64,000 nucleotides of DNA from Atherix ibis (Eukaryota > Arthropoda > Insecta > Diptera > Athericidae), in the NCBI GenBank assembly GCA_958298945.1, contig OY282610.1, positions 54,071,667 through 54,135,666 of the forward strand, written 5' to 3'. Each line of letters begins with the position of its first letter. The first letter of the stretch is position 1. Below the pieces are notes generated by a model that saw only the letters and a program-made list of their open reading frames with translations, did not search any database and was not told where the DNA came from. Positions 62,433 through 64,000 of this stretch are shown in pieces. The translations under genes and the position numbers were made by a program.

Positions 62433-64000
62433 CTCAAAACCTCCAACAAAAATTTATCCAGAAAGAATTTTCTCATTCCAATGAGAATAATATGAATTGG
62501 AGAAGCTTTGCCTGAAAGTGCACAATCATACCCCAAACAAACATCTCCAAAAAACCACCATTTTCATAGAGAAAAACAAATTTTAAGAGAAAGTGGACTC
62601 AGTGTAATAATTGTTGCCTCCTATTTTTTGAGAAAACTGGGTGCCTGGTGTAAAAATTGGATTTTCGTGAATATTGTCACAAATTTTCGAATTTTTGTGG
62701 TTTTTTGCATATCTTTAGGTGGTCAATTTATTTTGCTTTCAGTAAATAAAAAATTTAATTTTAGGCAATTTTTTTTAATAGTGCTCACAAAAATTTATTC
62801 TGAAAGGATATTCCTTTTTCGATCAGGATAATATGGATCTAGAAGGCTATGTTAAAGTGTATGTAATGAAACCATGAAACAAATTGCCATTTTTATCCAA
62901 AAAAGCAAACTTTATTTTTAAAAAAATACAGCGAACTTTAGGTATTTTTTTTTAAAACGCCTGGAAAAATTTTTCCTGTAAGGACTTTTTTAGTCCGATC
63001 AGGATAATAAGAATAATTATTAGTTTCACATATGTATGCGCATTAACATCATTAAACAAATTTTCGAAAAAATTTCCTTTTTCATAGAAAAATAGAAATT
63101 TAAAAAAAAATTTAATGATCTTTTGGCAAATTTTTCTCAAAACTCCCACCGAAATTTATCGTGACATGTCATTTTCCTTCCAATCATTATATTAAGAGTC
63201 ATAGAAGGTTTGCCTGAAAGTGTGCAATGACACCACAAAATAAATTCTAAAAAACCTTAATTTTTATACAAAAAAAACGAATTTTAATAAAGAAAACAAT
63301 TAATTTTATGAATTTTTTCTCAAAATCACCAACAAAAATTTATCCAGAAAGGATATTCTCATTCCAATCGAAAAAATATGTACTGAAGAAACTTTGCCTG
63401 AAAGTACGCAATGACACCATAAAAACAATTCTAAAAACCTTAATTTGTATACAAAAAAAAAACGAATTTTAAGAAAGAAAACTATAAATTTTATGAATTT
63501 TTTCTCAAAATCACCAACAAAAATTTATCCAGAAAGGATATTCTCATTCCAATCGAGAAAATATGTATTGGAGAAGCTTTGCCTAAAAGTACGCAATGAC
63601 ACCATAAAAACAATTCTAAAAACCTTAATTTGTATACAAAAAAAAACGAATTTTAGGAAAGAAAACTATAAATTTTATGAATTTTTTCTCAAAATCACCA
63701 ACAAAAATTTATCCAGAAAGGATATTCTCATTCCAATCGAAAAAATATGCATTGAAAAAGCTTTGCCTAAAAGTACGCAATGACACCATAAACACCGTTC
63801 TAAAAACCTTAATTTTTATACAAAAAAAAACGAATTTTAAGAAAGAAAACCATAAATTTTATGAATTTTTTCTCAAAATCACCAACAAAAATTTATCCAG
63901 AAATGATATTCTCATTCCAATCGAGAAAATATGCATTGGAGAAGCTTTGCCTGAAAGTATGCAATGGCACCATAAAAACAATTCTAAAAACCTTAATTTT
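62433..64000 (+). repeat. HOR unit 41, cut by window end, at least 4 A monomers
   Basis: The core matches unit 39, except for a T run one shorter at c2/c3. The A run departs from the n=1 pattern: monomers start at 63319 (T; tgtactgaagaaac), 63504 (T with cctaaaag), 63688 (C; attgaaaaagc, ataaacaccg) and 63872 (J; gtatgcaatggcacc), the last incomplete at 64000. Confidence 0.92.

Larger units (their letters stand above)
1..64000 (+). repeat. Satellite higher-order-repeat array (whole window)
   Basis: The whole window is tandem satellite in one orientation. All 41 intervals between successive cores are explained by a core of about 886 bp plus a whole number of 183-184 bp A monomers; the one clear exception is a 71-bp core deletion in unit 15. 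Nothing unrelated is inserted. Monomers are aligned from the 'ctcaaaa' that follows a T-rich stretch. A classes used below: T (gtattgg, cctgaaag, caattct, tttgtatac), C (gcattgg, cctaaaag, ccgttct, ttttatac) and J (aaatgatatt, gcattgg, cctgaaag, caattct). Monomer length near the nucleosome repeat and HOR organisation are typical of centromeric or pericentromeric satellite in eukaryotes; assigning it to a centromere is inference. The array runs past both window ends. Confidence 0.97.

Noticed and set aside
1..64000. CRISPR array
   Set aside because: Direct repeats are adjacent 184-bp monomers with no unique spacers of uniform length between short repeats, and no cas-like gene is present.
1..64000. 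CENP-B box-like 17-bp motif
   Set aside because: I found no site combining TTCG with the downstream CGGG; candidates such as attttcgaatttttgtgg in c2 lack it. A motif scan could confirm this.
1..64000. Transposon or retroelement insertion, including long terminal repeats
   Set aside because: All interval lengths are accounted for by core plus A monomers, so there is no room for an insertion. There are no coding domains, terminal inverted repeats or target-site duplications.
1..64000. tRNA, rRNA or other structured RNA genes
   Set aside because: No cloverleaf, A/B-box or rRNA-like segment recognised; the sequence is uniform AT-rich satellite.
1..64000. Bacterial or organellar origin because of the low G+C
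   Set aside because: A 64-kb gene-free, uniform HOR array does not fit bacterial, plasmid, mitochondrial or plastid genomes.

Overview
The window is one uninterrupted satellite-DNA array. Every base from 1 to 64000 belongs to the same family of tandem, head-to-tail, AT-rich monomers of about 184 bp; a hand count of one typical monomer gives about 27% G+C. I see no protein-coding gene, RNA gene, transposon insertion, CRISPR array or unique spacer. Satellite of this size, organised into higher-order repeats (HORs), points to a eukaryotic nuclear chromosome: centromeric, pericentromeric or other heterochromatin, assembled from long reads. I cannot name the taxon; the sequence matches no satellite I recognise.

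Layout. Each HOR unit has two parts. The first is a fixed core of about 886 bp made of diverged monomers, called here c1 to c5. In the first unit these are c1 62-258, c2 259-402, c3 403-578, c4 579-763 and c5 764-947. The second part is a run of n closely similar 'A' monomers of 183-184 bp. I count 41 cores. Unit length is about 886 + n x 184. The values are n=1 (4 units), 2 (6), 3 (5), 4 (18), 5 (5), 7 (1) and 12 (1), plus a last unit cut by the window end. The commonest unit is about 1620 bp, with four A monomers.

A monomers fall into three classes. T has gtattgg, cctgaaag, caattct and then tttgtatac. C has gcattgg, cctaaaag, ccgttct and then ttttatac. J has aaatgatatt in place of aaaggatatt, usually gcattgg and cctgaaag, and normally sits last, next to the following c1. 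The usual order is T-T-C-J. Shorter or longer units look like deletions or duplications of whole A monomers, as unequal crossing-over inside the A run would give.

Regional differences. Units 1-11 (62-18076) mostly have n=4 or 5. Units 12-14 contain a 1254-bp tandem duplication. Units 16 and 18 are expanded, to 12 and 7 A monomers; unit 16 holds an internal 918-bp five-monomer duplication. Units 23-28 (37301-45921) alternate short and long, giving a second-level period of about 2875 bp. Units 37-41 alternate again, with a period of about 2507 bp. Shared private variants show that neighbours were copied from each other recently and in mosaic fashion.

No genes work together here. The open frames are by-products of AT-rich repeats with few stops: they occur in two frames and on both strands, and they move in and out of register with the length of one poly-A run. 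Any function would be at the DNA or chromatin level, or as non-coding satellite transcripts.
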